Source: Clostridia bacterium (lineage in GTDB: Bacteria; Bacillota_A; Clostridia; Oscillospirales; CAG-272). Taken from it: 14,344 nucleotides of DNA. The notes beneath the pieces were generated by a model. The model was not told the DNA's origin. It did no database searches and saw only the letters and a program-made list of their open reading frames with translations. Positions 1-8,012 of this stretch are shown here, in pieces (position 1 is the stretch's first letter; the number at the start of each line of letters is the position of its first letter). Position numbers and translations under genes: made by a program. Location: assembly GCA_017414605.1 (NCBI GenBank), contig JAFQLG010000062.1:1-14344 (forward strand). The letters are read 5' to 3'.

Positions 1-408
1 TACTACGCGGCTGACAACGTCACCAACCGGCTTTGTGTCGATGTACGAGAGCGGAAGCTCCTGTATCTTGGCAAAGGCATCGCGGCGCAGTCTTCTCGCC
101 GTTCCAAACGCTATGCGGTTGTTGCAAACGTTGATAAGCCATTGCAAAAGTACGTCCACAACAGCAATTATGCCAATGGTTACAAGTATCCTGAATATAC
201 CCTCAAAATCAACGTTTCCGCGGCCCACCGCCATATCTATCGCGCGGCCTACAAGAATGGGAACGTACAGCGTTTCGGCAACGAGTATCACGTTCATTAC
301 AAGCGTAAGCGCGAAAAGCGCCTTGTATTTTTTGAGGTATCTGAAAATTATGCCGACAATGCGGCGGGTTTGCGCCCCGTTCATTTTAGCTTTCTTGGCA
401 GATGACAT
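1..408 (-). CDS. ABC exporter half-transporter, N-terminal part (cut by window edge)
   Basis: This is the first 136 codons of a membrane ABC half-transporter; the rest lies beyond the left edge. The ATG at 408 follows a good ribosome binding site (GGAGGTGA, about 6 bases upstream). It shares one base with the stop codon of the preceding gene (TAATG), so the two are translationally coupled. The visible part starts with a basic segment (MSSAKKAK), then a hydrophobic helix (about residues 32-52), a second one (about 70-95), and a conserved coupling region with LPLSYIDT followed by GD-V-SR, typical of type IV (MsbA/BmrA-like) exporters. No ATPase domain is visible because of truncation. By family logic it should be the catalytically competent partner of the degenerate subunit encoded at 408-2135, forming a heterodimeric exporter of drugs, peptides or lipids. 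The substrate cannot be told. Confidence 0.88.
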   Translation of the reverse strand, partial: MSSAKKAKMNGAQTRRIVGIIFRYLKKYKALFALTLVMNVILVAETLYVPILVGRAIDMAVGRGNVDFEGIFRILVTIGIIAVVDVLLQWLINVCNNRIAFGTARRLRRDAFAKIQELPLSYIDTKPVGDVVSRVV

Positions 409-2135
409 TACGCTTCACCTCCCTTGAACTGCGACTCGTATATCTCGCGGTACACGCCGCAATTTTCAAGCAGCTCGGCGTGAGTTCCTATGCCGACAGC
501 GCGGCCCTCCTCCAACACCACGATCACGTCCGCGTGGCTTATAGACGAGGTTCTTTGCGAAATAATAAACACAGTTGGGTCATAGTCAAGCGTCTTTATC
601 GCCTGGCGCAGTCTTGCCTCGGTTGCAAAATCAAGCGCGGATGCGCTATCGTCAAGTATCAGAATGGGTGCTTTGCGCACAAGGGCGCGCGCAACCGTCA
701 GTCTTTGGCGCTGACCGCCCGAGAAATTTCTTCCGAATTGCTCAACGGGGGCTTCAAGTCCGCCCTCCTTGTCCATAACGAAATCCTTACCCTGCGCCGC
801 CTCAAGCGCGCTCCAGAGCTCCTCATCGGTGGCATTTTGCTTGCCCCACATGAGATTTGAGCGAATGCTGCCCTTGAAAAGCACCGCCTTTTGAGGCACG
901 ATGCCAATGCTATCGCGCAGCGCGGCAGGGTCATAGCTCTTAACGTCTTTACCGAATACTCTGACACAGCCCTCGGTCGCGTCGTAAAAACGGGGTATCA
1001 GATTTACAAGCGAGGTCTTGCCAGAGCCAGTGCCTCCGATTATACCAACCGTGCTTCCCCGCTTTATTTTTAGGTCTATTCCCTCAAGCGAGGGGGCTCC
1101 CGCGCCCTCATAGGTGAGCGAAACGTTGTCAAATTCAACGGCAAAGTCGCCGCCGCTTGCGGCCTGCGCACCTTCAGGAGTGATCTCCATTCCCGCAGGG
1201 ATATCCATAACCGACTGTATTCTGTGCGAGCAGGCAACGGCTTTTACGATTATAAGCACGGTGTTTGCAAGCTTTACAAGCTCCACGAGTATCTGCGACA
1301 TATAGTTATAAAGCGCAAAGAGGTCCCCCTGCGACATATTGCCCGAATTTATCTCGGCAGACGAGATGTGCAATATCGCGATTATGCCGATATTTATTAC
1401 TACCGCGGTCAAGGGATTTAACAGCGCGGTTATTCTTCCCGTGAAATTCTGCGCGTCCGTATGCGCGTTATTTGCCTCGTTGAACTCGGCTATCTCGCTC
1501 TCCTGACGGTTGAATGCGCGCACTACTCGCACGCCGCCAAGCGTTTGCCTTGTCTTTCCCGTTACCCTGTCAAGCTTTGTCTGAACTTTTTTATAGAGCG
1601 GCACGCCCGCAAGGATTATGGAGAACGTTATCACTGACAAAACCAGAATTACTATGGCAAAAAGCGCGATATATTCCGCGCTGATCAAGGAAGCCATTAT
1701 CATTGCGCCGAAAACGATTATGGGCGAGCGCAAAAACAGGCGGAGCGTCATATTAACACCCGTTTGCACCTGATTTACGTCACTTGTCATGCGCGTTATC
1801 ATGGACGAGCGGCCCAGCTTGTCCGACTGCGAATACGAGAAAGTTTGCAGATGAGCAAACACCGCATTTCGCATTGCCGCAGCAACGCCAACCGCCGCAC
1901 GAGCCGAAAAATACTGCGCAACAAGCGCGCACAAAAGTCCGACCACGCCAAGCGCGGCAAGCACTAAACAGCCCGAAATTACGTACGAGGTGTCGCCATT
2001 CTTGATGCCTTCATCCATTATATACTTTACAACGATTGGCACAAAAAGGTCAAAGCAAGCCTCAAGCAGCTTGAAAAACGGCGCCATAAAGCATTCCAGC
2101 TTATATTTTCTTAAAAACTTCAATATAGTCTTCAT
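408..2135 (-). CDS. ABC exporter half-transporter with degenerate ATPase site
   Basis: A complete 575-residue half-transporter: transmembrane domain about residues 15-305, ATPase domain about 330-570. The ATPase has a Walker A GGTGSGKT (367-374), Q-loop Gln415, signature FSGGQ (471-475) and Walker B ILILDD (491-496). Two catalytic positions are altered. The Walker B glutamate is Asp496, and the switch histidine is Gln527 (ISQR instead of the usual AHR). In heterodimeric exporters such as TM287/288, BmrCD and LmrCD one subunit carries this degenerate site and the partner carries the active one, so the next gene (start 408) should be the active half. The ATG at 2135 has an AAGGA-type ribosome binding site and lies about 30 bases from a predicted start of transcription. 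The transported substrate is unknown; multidrug or peptide export is a family-level guess. Confidence 0.93.
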   Translation of the reverse strand: MKTILKFLRKYKLECFMAPFFKLLEACFDLFVPIVVKYIMDEGIKNGDTSYVISGCLVLAALGVVGLLCALVAQYFSARAAVGVAAAMRNAVFAHLQTFSYSQSDKLGRSSMITRMTSDVNQVQTGVNMTLRLFLRSPIIVFGAMIMASLISAEYIALFAIVILVLSVITFSIILAGVPLYKKVQTKLDRVTGKTRQTLGGVRVVRAFNRQESEIAEFNEANNAHTDAQNFTGRITALLNPLTAVVINIGIIAILHISSAEINSGNMSQGDLFALYNYMSQILVELVKLANTVLIIVKAVACSHRIQSVMDIPAGMEITPEGAQAASGGDFAVEFDNVSLTYEGAGAPSLEGIDLKIKRGSTVGIIGGTGSGKTSLVNLIPRFYDATEGCVRVFGKDVKSYDPAALRDSIGIVPQKAVLFKGSIRSNLMWGKQNATDEELWSALEAAQGKDFVMDKEGGLEAPVEQFGRNFSGGQRQRLTVARALVRKAPILILDDSASALDFATEARLRQAIKTLDYDPTVFIISQRTSSISHADVIVVLEEGRAVGIGTHAELLENCGVYREIYESQFKGGEA

Positions 2136-2172
2136 TTGCCTTTTCCTTAAGCATTTGATTTATAACTAACCA

Positions 2173-2201
2173 ATTATAACATCTTTTTCCGCATTTTTCA
2201 A
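2173..2201 (-). promoter_or_regulatory. Sigma-A type promoter of the ABC exporter operon
   Basis: Read on the minus strand there is TTGAAA (2201-2196), a 17-base spacer and TATAAT (2178-2173): a perfect -10 box and a 5/6 match -35 box. Transcription would start near 2166, giving a leader of about 30 bases before the ATG at 2135. Confidence 0.8.
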
Positions 2202-2313
2202 GTGTAAGGGGGCAAATACTTGTTATTTTATATTATATTCCATTTGTTTTCACAAAAACTACAATAAAAATCCACTTTGGTATGGTAGCATTCATACTGT
2301 GTTTACAAAATAG

Positions 2314-2322
2314 TGATAAAAT
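2314..2322 (+). promoter_or_regulatory. Possible extended -10 promoter of the large ABC fusion gene
   Basis: TGATAAAAT at 2314-2322 reads as an extended -10 (TGn then TAAAAT, 5/6 match). No convincing -35 lies at 17 bases. Alternatives are TTTACA (2302-2307) with TTTAGA (2325-2330) at 17 bases, or an isolated TACAAT (2260-2265). The whole 2179-2354 stretch is very AT-rich, so the exact promoter is uncertain. A weak dyad GTATG/CATAC (2280-2284, 2293-2297) lies just upstream. Confidence 0.3.
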
Positions 2323-2340
2323 TATTTAGATATTTTTTCG

Positions 2341-2346
2341 AGGAGG
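2341..2346 (+). promoter_or_regulatory. Consensus ribosome binding site fixing a TTG start
   Basis: AGGAGG lies 8 bases before the TTG at 2355-2357. The in-frame GTG further upstream at 2313 has no ribosome binding site and overlaps candidate promoter elements. The protein from TTG starts MLKLKQITKDY, which matches the usual beginning of MacB/LolD-type ATPases. This decides the start at 2355. Confidence 0.9.
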
Positions 2347-2354
2347 AAAAAACC

Positions 2355-5300
2355 TTGTTAAAACTTAAGCAAATTACCAAGGATTACGTTACGGGCAGCG
2401 AGGCGGTCCACGCGCTCCGCGGAGTCAGCATTGAATTCCGCAAGAGTGAATTCGTTTCGATATTGGGTCCCTCGGGTTGCGGTAAAACAACTCTGCTCAA
2501 CATAATCGGCGGTCTGGACAGATACACGGACGGCGACCTTATGATCAACGGAAAGTCCACAAAGACCTTTAAGGACGGCGATTGGGATTCCTACAGAAAT
2601 CACTCTATCGGTTTCGTATTCCAGAGCTACAACCTTATTCCCCACCAAACCGTGCTTTCAAACGTTGAATTGGCGCTAACTCTTTCGGGCGTTTCAAAGG
2701 CGGAAAGACGTAAGCGCGCTATCGCCGCGCTCCAACGCGTTGGCCTTGGCGACCAGATACACAAAAGACCCAGCCAGATGTCCGGCGGTCAGATGCAGAG
2801 AGTTGCTATTGCGCGCGCGCTCGTAAACGACCCCGAAATTCTTTTGGCGGACGAGCCCACGGGCGCACTGGACACTACCACCAGCGTTCAGATAATGGAG
2901 ATACTCAAGGAGATCTCGCGCGAACGTCTTATCATAATGGTAACGCACAACCCCGAGCTCGCCGAAACTTATTCGACGCGTATTATAAAGGTTCTGGACG
3001 GCGAGGTCATCTCGGACTCCGATCCCTACACAGCACCCCCCGCCGAGCAAAAGGCAGCCGCCCCTCTCGACCGCAAGGCGAAAAAGGCGGCAAGAAAGGA
3101 AAAGAAAAAGCAAAAGACCTCCATGTCATTCTGGACGGCGCTTTCCCTTTCACTCAACAACCTTGCAACCAAAAAGGGCCGTACCATTATGACGTCCTTT
3201 GCAGGCAGTATCGGTATTATCGGCATCGCGCTTATTCTTGCGCTTTCAACGGGTATCAACGCCTTTATCGCGCAGGTGCAGGAGGACACACTCTCCACAT
3301 ATCCGCTTACCATAAATAAGCACACGCAGGATATGTCCGCTATGCTGGAGGCCATGACCAGCACCTCAAACGGCAAGGATTATTCCGATTCAAACGAGAT
3401 CCACGTTGACGATTCGCTGGGTACGATGATGGGCGCTATGTCCTCCACCGTTGAAAACAACCTTGAAAAGTTCAAATTACACCTTGAGGCCAACAAAGAC
3501 ACTCTCAAGGACCACGTAAGCGATATTCAATACACCTACGACTACAATCTGCAGGTCTACACCGCGGACGGTAAGGTCAAGGTTGGTATGGAAACGCTGT
3601 TCCAATACATGGGTGACGCATTCTCGGGAATGACCGACCTTATGGAAATGAGCGGCGGAATGGGAATGGACGTCTTCTCCGAGATGATAAACAATCAGGG
3701 CATTCTCGATCAGCAATATGAGGTCATCGCAGGCAGCTGGCCAACCGAGGGCGCGCACGACGAAGTCGTTTTGGTTGTCAACTCCAACAACCAGATAAGC
3801 AAGATGACGCTTTATATGCTGGGTATTCTCAACCCCGAGGATATCGAGGAGGAAATGAAAGACCTGATGAACGGCGAATACAAGCCTACCGACATGGATC
3901 CCTTCTCCTACGATTACTTCCTCAACCTCAAGTTCAAGCTGCTCACAACGGCGGATTTCTTTGAAAAGACCTCCAAGACATATGAAACGGCAGACGGTAC
4001 CTACAACGTTTGGACCGATCTGCGCGAAACTCCCGGATTTGACCAGGAGGCTTACGTTACCGAAAACGGCGTTGACGTTAAGATAGTTGGTATCGTTCGC
4101 CCCAAGGAAGGCGCGGCTGCGACCTCTATCTCGGGCGCTATCGGCTACACCAAGGCGCTGACCGAGTACGTTCTCGGGAAGAACGCAGACAGCGAGGTCA
4201 TCAATCAGCAGAAAAAGACCCCCAACGTCAACGTTCTTACGGGTCTTGCATTTGAGCGCACAAAGTACACTCCCGAAACCATTCAGGAGCTGGTTGACAA
4301 GATCGATGCGGCAACTATGGATATGTTCTATGCTTATATGACCGAGCAGATCCTCAATAACCCCGAATTTTCCGACAGAATTCAGGTTACGGACAAGCAA
4401 TCCTTCCTCGGAATGTATATGCTGCTCCCGACAGACAAGCAGGCAGAGATATTTGACGAGGTGCTTACCGCGGCTAAGGAGGGCGACGTCACCAAGCGCG
4501 GCGTTTCCACCATTTGTACCATTGTTTCGGGCACAACGGGCGGAATTGACGTTACTGCCGACAACTTTACAAAGCTGCTCCCCGTTCTTGACGTTACAAG
4601 CGTTCTGCTTGCCTACAACGGCATTTCCGGTCTTGCTGAAATTCCCACACAAGAGGCTATGCAGCCGATTTACAACAAGGTGAACGATTATATTGCCATT
4701 GAGGCTGAAACCACCGCCGACAACTTCCTTACGCACCTTATGATGTGCAATCCTATGCAGCAGGCTGAGATCCTGGGCGAGGTGATCGATGCGGCCGTTG
4801 CGGCTGACAAGGATCAAGTGAACGCTATCTGCGGTATCGTTTCCGCAACTGCGGGCGTTGAGCTGAACGCGGACAACCTCAAGGCTTCTATGCCCTCGCT
4901 TATGACCAATCCCATGAGCATCTACACTCTGCTCGGCGGCATCGACGGTCTTTGCGACCTTGCGGGCGAGGAGGCAATGAGCGAGATCTACACAAAGCTG
5001 ACCGAAAGTATAAAGACTATGCAGGTCAACGAGGAGATATTCGTAACGCTTCTCGGTACGCTTGAAGCCGATGACGAGGCATTCATTCAGCTGGAGGAAA
5101 CGCTTTACGGCATGGCACCTCAGATCGATGCGACCTACGAGAGCGTTCTCAAAACGCTTGACGATGCAGAGCTGGCTTCTCCCGATGCGATAAGCTTCTT
5201 TGCAAAGGACTTTGAATCCAAGGACTTTATCGAGCAGTTTATTGCCGATTACAACGATAGTCAGGAGGACAAAAAGGATAAGCTCCAATACAGCGATTTT

Positions 5301-5747
5301 GTGGGCGCGCTTATGTCCTCTGTCACCATTATAGTCAACGCGATATCCTACGTGCTTATCGCTTTCGTTGCCATTTCCCTTGTGGTTTCCTCGATAATGA
5401 TAGGTATTATCACGAACATCTCGGTTCTCGAGAGAACAAAGGAGATCGGTATTCTCCGCGCTATCGGTGCTTCCAAAAAGGACGTTTCGCGCGTGTTCAA
5501 CGCCGAAACTCTTATCATCGGTCTTGCGGCGGGCGCTATCGGTATAATCTCAACGCTTATACTCTGCGTTCCGATAACGGCTATCGTTCAGTACTTCACG
5601 GGTCTTGACAACATCAGAGCCATTCTGCCCTGGGAGGGTGCGGTGATACTGGTTATTATCAGCATGATCCTTACGCTTGTTGCGGGAATAATTCCCTCTC
5701 GCTCCGCGGCAAAGAAGGACCCCGTTATAGCTCTCAGAACTGAATAA
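2355..5747 (+). CDS. MacB/FtsX-type ABC ATPase-permease fusion with giant extracytoplasmic domain
   Basis: 1130 residues from the TTG at 2355. Residues 1-225 form a MacB/LolD-family ATPase: Walker A GPSGCGKT (38-45), Q-loop Gln90, signature SGGQMQR (143-149), Walker B LLADEP with Asp166 and Glu167, and His198. All catalytic residues are present. A Lys/Ala-rich linker (about 238-255) leads to the first transmembrane helix (about 281-303). Then comes an external domain of nearly 700 residues (about 304-985), and three C-terminal helices in an FtsX-like permease domain (about 990-1122) with the family motif ERTKEIGILRAIGAS. Fusion proteins of this type are mechanotransmission machines or exporters of peptides and lipoproteins rather than classic importers. 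MacB itself is about 650 residues, so the external domain here is unusually large, and part of it is duplicated (residues about 695-780 and 802-886). No outer membrane channel or accessory gene is next to it. It stands as a single transcription unit ending in a terminator. The substrate is unknown. Confidence 0.92.
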   Translation: MLKLKQITKDYVTGSEAVHALRGVSIEFRKSEFVSILGPSGCGKTTLLNIIGGLDRYTDGDLMINGKSTKTFKDGDWDSYRNHSIGFVFQSYNLIPHQTVLSNVELALTLSGVSKAERRKRAIAALQRVGLGDQIHKRPSQMSGGQMQRVAIARALVNDPEILLADEPTGALDTTTSVQIMEILKEISRERLIIMVTHNPELAETYSTRIIKVLDGEVISDSDPYTAPPAEQKAAAPLDRKAKKAARKEKKKQKTSMSFWTALSLSLNNLATKKGRTIMTSFAGSIGIIGIALILALSTGINAFIAQVQEDTLSTYPLTINKHTQDMSAMLEAMTSTSNGKDYSDSNEIHVDDSLGTMMGAMSSTVENNLEKFKLHLEANKDTLKDHVSDIQYTYDYNLQVYTADGKVKVGMETLFQYMGDAFSGMTDLMEMSGGMGMDVFSEMINNQGILDQQYEVIAGSWPTEGAHDEVVLVVNSNNQISKMTLYMLGILNPEDIEEEMKDLMNGEYKPTDMDPFSYDYFLNLKFKLLTTADFFEKTSKTYETADGTYNVWTDLRETPGFDQEAYVTENGVDVKIVGIVRPKEGAAATSISGAIGYTKALTEYVLGKNADSEVINQQKKTPNVNVLTGLAFERTKYTPETIQELVDKIDAATMDMFYAYMTEQILNNPEFSDRIQVTDKQSFLGMYMLLPTDKQAEIFDEVLTAAKEGDVTKRGVSTICTIVSGTTGGIDVTADNFTKLLPVLDVTSVLLAYNGISGLAEIPTQEAMQPIYNKVNDYIAIEAETTADNFLTHLMMCNPMQQAEILGEVIDAAVAADKDQVNAICGIVSATAGVELNADNLKASMPSLMTNPMSIYTLLGGIDGLCDLAGEEAMSEIYTKLTESIKTMQVNEEIFVTLLGTLEADDEAFIQLEETLYGMAPQIDATYESVLKTLDDAELASPDAISFFAKDFESKDFIEQFIADYNDSQEDKKDKLQYSDFVGALMSSVTIIVNAISYVLIAFVAISLVVSSIMIGIITNISVLERTKEIGILRAIGASKKDVSRVFNAETLIIGLAAGAIGIISTLILCVPITAIVQYFTGLDNIRAILPWEGAVILVIISMILTLVAGIIPSRSAAKKDPVIALRTE
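4437..5012 (+). repeat. Diverged internal duplication in the external domain of the ABC fusion
   Basis: Two copies of about 85 residues lie in tandem: residues 695-780 and 802-886, offset 106-107. Shared landmarks in order are QAEI, EV, AA, IC-IVS, ADN, GI-GL, EAM and IY-K, with about 30 identical positions by eye. A weaker third unit may start near residue 887. The repeat is visible in protein and is much less obvious in DNA, so it is old. Confidence 0.75.
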
Positions 5748-5757
5748 TCAATAAAAT

Positions 5758-5788
5758 AAGGCGGCCCGACACAGTCGGGTCGCCTTTT
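5758..5788 (+). terminator. Rho-independent terminator after the ABC fusion gene
   Basis: A 13-bp stem (5758-5770 with 5774-5786, one G-T pair) closes a 3-base loop ACA and runs into TTTT. It begins 10 bases after the stop codon. The opposite strand also runs into a T-rich stretch, so it could work both ways. Confidence 0.9.
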
Positions 5789-5818
5789 GTGCGCGGTCTT
5801 CCCATAGAATAAATTTTT

Positions 5819-5848
5819 TTTTGCTATCATAACATTTAATTAGCAAAA
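5819..5848 (+). promoter_or_regulatory. Possible extended -10 promoter inside an inverted repeat, before the flippase gene
   Basis: TGCTATCAT (5822-5830) is an extended -10 (TGn plus TATCAT, 5/6 match) without a good -35. It overlaps the left arm of an 8-bp inverted repeat, TTTTGCTA (5819-5826) and TAGCAAAA (5841-5848). The dyad could be an operator covering the start of transcription, or an AT-rich coincidence. Confidence 0.35.
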
Positions 5849-5869
5849 TAAAGATTTGGGGATGCGCAA

Positions 5870-7480
5870 ATGGCTTCTAAAACAAGAACTTTTTTTATAA
5901 ACGGCATAACTCTGACGCTAACTGCGCTTGCCATGCGGTTGGTAAGCGTTATTTTCAACGTTTACGTATCAAACCGCGCGGGCAGCGAGGCTATGGGACT
6001 TTTCTCGCTGCTCGGCAGCGTTTATGCTCTGGCTATCACCGCCGCCTCCGCAGGCATCAATCTCGGCACAACGAGGCTGGTATCGGACGCCTTGGGTCTT
6101 GGAGATGCGGCGCTTGCCAAAAAATGCATGAGGCGCTGTCTTTTGTACTGCACGTTAACGGGAAGCGCGGTATCTCTCCTGCTCTTCTCACTCTCCGAGC
6201 CCATCGCGCGCCATATACTGACGGACGCGCGCGCTATCCCCTCCCTGCGCTGTCTTGCCATAACGCTTGTTCCCATTGCGATATGCTCCTGCCTTGGCGG
6301 ATATTTTACGGCGGTTCGCCGAGTTAAGATACATGCCGCCGCGGGCATCGCGGCGCAATTTATAAAAATCGGCGCAACCATGATGCTTATGACCGCTTTT
6401 GCCACGGGAACTCCCGAGAATATGTGTGTCCTGCTTGTGCTGGGCGGCGCCGCAGCGGAATTTTTCTCCCTTGCGATAACCTTTGCTCTATATCTTTTCG
6501 ACACAAAATTCAAGCTTGCCCGCGCGGCGACAGGATCCCGCGGCGAGCCTGTTGCAAAAAAGCTGTTAGGCATCACGCTGCCCGTAACCTTCAGCGCCTG
6601 CATTCGCTCGGCACTCTCAACGTTTCAGCACGTCTTGGTGCCGCGCGGTATACATAAGAGCGGAAAGAGCTGGTCCGCGGCGCTCTCATCTTACGGCGCT
6701 CTGCACGGAATGGCGCTCCCACTCCTGCTTTTCCCCTCCGCCATGATCTACTCCTTCGCAGGTCTGCTCATTCCCGAGGTCAGCGAATGCTGTGTGCGGC
6801 ACGACACGGTGCGCCTTGAGCGTTCCTGCTATCGCGCCCTGACGATGTCAATGTTCTTTTCCATAGGTGTTTCGGGCATTATGATATTTTTCTCAAACGA
6901 GCTTGGCACGCTGATCTACAACAACGCCGAAACGGCGCTTTATATTCGCGTTCTCGCGCCGCTCATTCCCGTTATGTACGTGGACGGAATGGTGGACGCC
7001 GTGCTCAAGGGGTCGGGGCATCAGGTGTATTCTATGAACGTCAACATCATAGACACGTTGACTGCCTGCCTCTTTGCGCTGACGCTCATACCAAGGCTCG
7101 GCATCTGGGGATACGTTATTTCTATTTACGCCACGGAGATACTTAACACAACGTTAAGTCTTATAAAAATGATCTCCGTCAGCGGTATAAGGCCAAAAGT
7201 CTTTCACCAGATAGTTATGCCCATTCTCTGCATTGTAGGAGCTACGCAGGGCGCGCGGCTTTTGCTGGGCTTTCTTCCCTTTGCGCCAAACGAGGCCTTG
7301 GGGCTTGTTATTTCCATAATTATCTCGATCTCTCTTTACGTTGGTCTACTCCTCATTACAAAGACGCTGGGAAACGACGAATTTGACCTTTTGAACGCCT
7401 CTCTGCTTACCGAAAAGCAATACGGCAAAAGACTCGCCAGAATCAAAGAAAACGCCCCGACACAGAGCGTTAACACCTGA
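5870..7480 (+). CDS. SpoVB/MurJ-like polysaccharide or lipid-linked sugar flippase (MOP superfamily)
   Basis: A 536-residue very hydrophobic protein, close in length to SpoVB (about 520). It has about 13-14 predicted transmembrane helices along its whole length. Recognisable features are the N-terminal helix with a conserved arginine (ALAMRLVSVIFNVYVSNRAG, then MGLFSLL), typical of the oligosaccharide flippase/SpoVB group, and the segment GMALPLLLFPS (about 283-293), followed by a conserved PEVSE (about 305-309). Family members flip undecaprenyl-linked sugars or peptidoglycan precursors across the membrane; SpoVB is needed for spore cortex. Which lipid-linked substrate is used here cannot be told. 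The ATG at 5870 follows a modest ribosome binding site (TTGGGGA). The gene stands alone, between a terminator upstream and a hairpin downstream. A MATE exporter is a less likely alternative. The C-terminus is hydrophilic and basic (about 505-536). Confidence 0.85.
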   Translation: MASKTRTFFINGITLTLTALAMRLVSVIFNVYVSNRAGSEAMGLFSLLGSVYALAITAASAGINLGTTRLVSDALGLGDAALAKKCMRRCLLYCTLTGSAVSLLLFSLSEPIARHILTDARAIPSLRCLAITLVPIAICSCLGGYFTAVRRVKIHAAAGIAAQFIKIGATMMLMTAFATGTPENMCVLLVLGGAAAEFFSLAITFALYLFDTKFKLARAATGSRGEPVAKKLLGITLPVTFSACIRSALSTFQHVLVPRGIHKSGKSWSAALSSYGALHGMALPLLLFPSAMIYSFAGLLIPEVSECCVRHDTVRLERSCYRALTMSMFFSIGVSGIMIFFSNELGTLIYNNAETALYIRVLAPLIPVMYVDGMVDAVLKGSGHQVYSMNVNIIDTLTACLFALTLIPRLGIWGYVISIYATEILNTTLSLIKMISVSGIRPKVFHQIVMPILCIVGATQGARLLLGFLPFAPNEALGLVISIIISISLYVGLLLITKTLGNDEFDLLNASLLTEKQYGKRLARIKENAPTQSVNT

Positions 7481-7490
7481 AAAACGACAT

Positions 7491-7518
7491 GACCCCGCAG
7501 AGTATTCCCTGCGGGGCC
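7491..7518 (+). terminator. GC-rich hairpin between convergent genes, probable terminator
   Basis: CCCCGCAG (7493-7500) pairs perfectly with CTGCGGGG (7509-7516) around an 8-base loop. It lies 12 bases after the flippase stop. The T-run after it on the plus strand is poor (CATATTACTATAATTT). On the minus strand a TTTTT follows about 7 bases beyond the stem, so it may also end the zinc-ribbon transcript. Confidence 0.65.
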
Positions 7519-7596
7519 ATATTACTATAATTTAGTTGACAATATATAAACGAAAGTTAAAAGCGAAACCCCATTTAATGTCCCTTTATTACAGTT

Positions 7597-7917
7597 TTAT
7601 CGAGCAGAGCGCTTTATCTCAAAGCACTTGCTGCAATAAACGGGTCTGTCGCTGGAAGGCTGGAAGGTCAGCTTTGCCTCGCCGCCGCACTCAGAGCAGG
7701 TTGCGATAAAGTACTGGCGCTCGCCTCTTTCAGCATTTTTCTTCTTGTCGCGGCAAGCCTTGCAGCACTTAGGCTGGTTCTTAAAGCCCTTCTCTGCGTA
7801 GAACTGCTGCTCGCCTGCGGTGAATACAAACTCCTGGCCGCAATCTCTGCAGGTAAGAGTGATATCCTCGTATACTACCTCTTCAGCAACTTCTACTTTT
7901 ACTTCGTTTTCGCACAT
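7597..7917 (-). CDS. Small double zinc-ribbon protein
   Basis: 106 residues from the ATG at 7917, preceded by GAGGT about 10 bases upstream. The in-frame GTG at 7959 has no ribosome binding site and is not favoured. An acidic start (MCENEVKVEVAEEVVYED) is followed by two zinc-binding modules. The first is CRDC, 25 residues, then CKAC, with EFVFTAGEQ and FYAEKGF between; this is the probable zinc-ribbon family common in Firmicutes. The second is CSEC, 17 residues, then CSKC, matching the CxxC-x17-CxxC module, ending in a basic tail (FEIKRSAR). It has no membrane segment, so it should be cytoplasmic. The exact role of the family is unknown; nucleic-acid or RNA polymerase binding is only a possibility. 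It lies 95 bases after the sigma factor gene in the same direction with no clear promoter of its own, so it may be co-transcribed with it. Confidence 0.88.
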   Translation of the reverse strand: MCENEVKVEVAEEVVYEDITLTCRDCGQEFVFTAGEQQFYAEKGFKNQPKCCKACRDKKKNAERGERQYFIATCSECGGEAKLTFQPSSDRPVYCSKCFEIKRSAR

Positions 7918-7987
7918 TGTTTTTTCTACCTCACTTTGTTGTGTAAATGATAATGTCACACTTCGCTTTTACAGTGGACAAATATGT

Positions 7988-8008
7988 AAAGCTCCCATGG
8001 GAGTTTTT
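7988..8008 (-). terminator. Weak hairpin between the sigma factor and zinc-ribbon genes
   Basis: A perfect 12-bp palindrome CTCCCATGGGAG (7992-8003) has A and T runs on both sides that lengthen the stem. On the minus strand it begins within 20 bases after the sigma gene stop and is followed by CTTTACATATTT, a poor T-run. It could be a partial terminator or attenuator that lowers expression of the zinc-ribbon gene. Confidence 0.35.
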
Positions 8009-8012
8009 ACCT

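Noticed and set aside
3477..5288. A 603-codon open frame antisense to the large ABC fusion
   Set aside because: It lies fully opposite a gene with clear ATPase and FtsX domains. Its product has no motif, is rich in residues expected from reversed codons, and has no ribosome binding site support; it is a coding shadow.
7536..7541. TTGACA box on the plus strand
   Set aside because: No -10 box at a proper distance and no plus-strand gene follows it; the next gene is on the minus strand.
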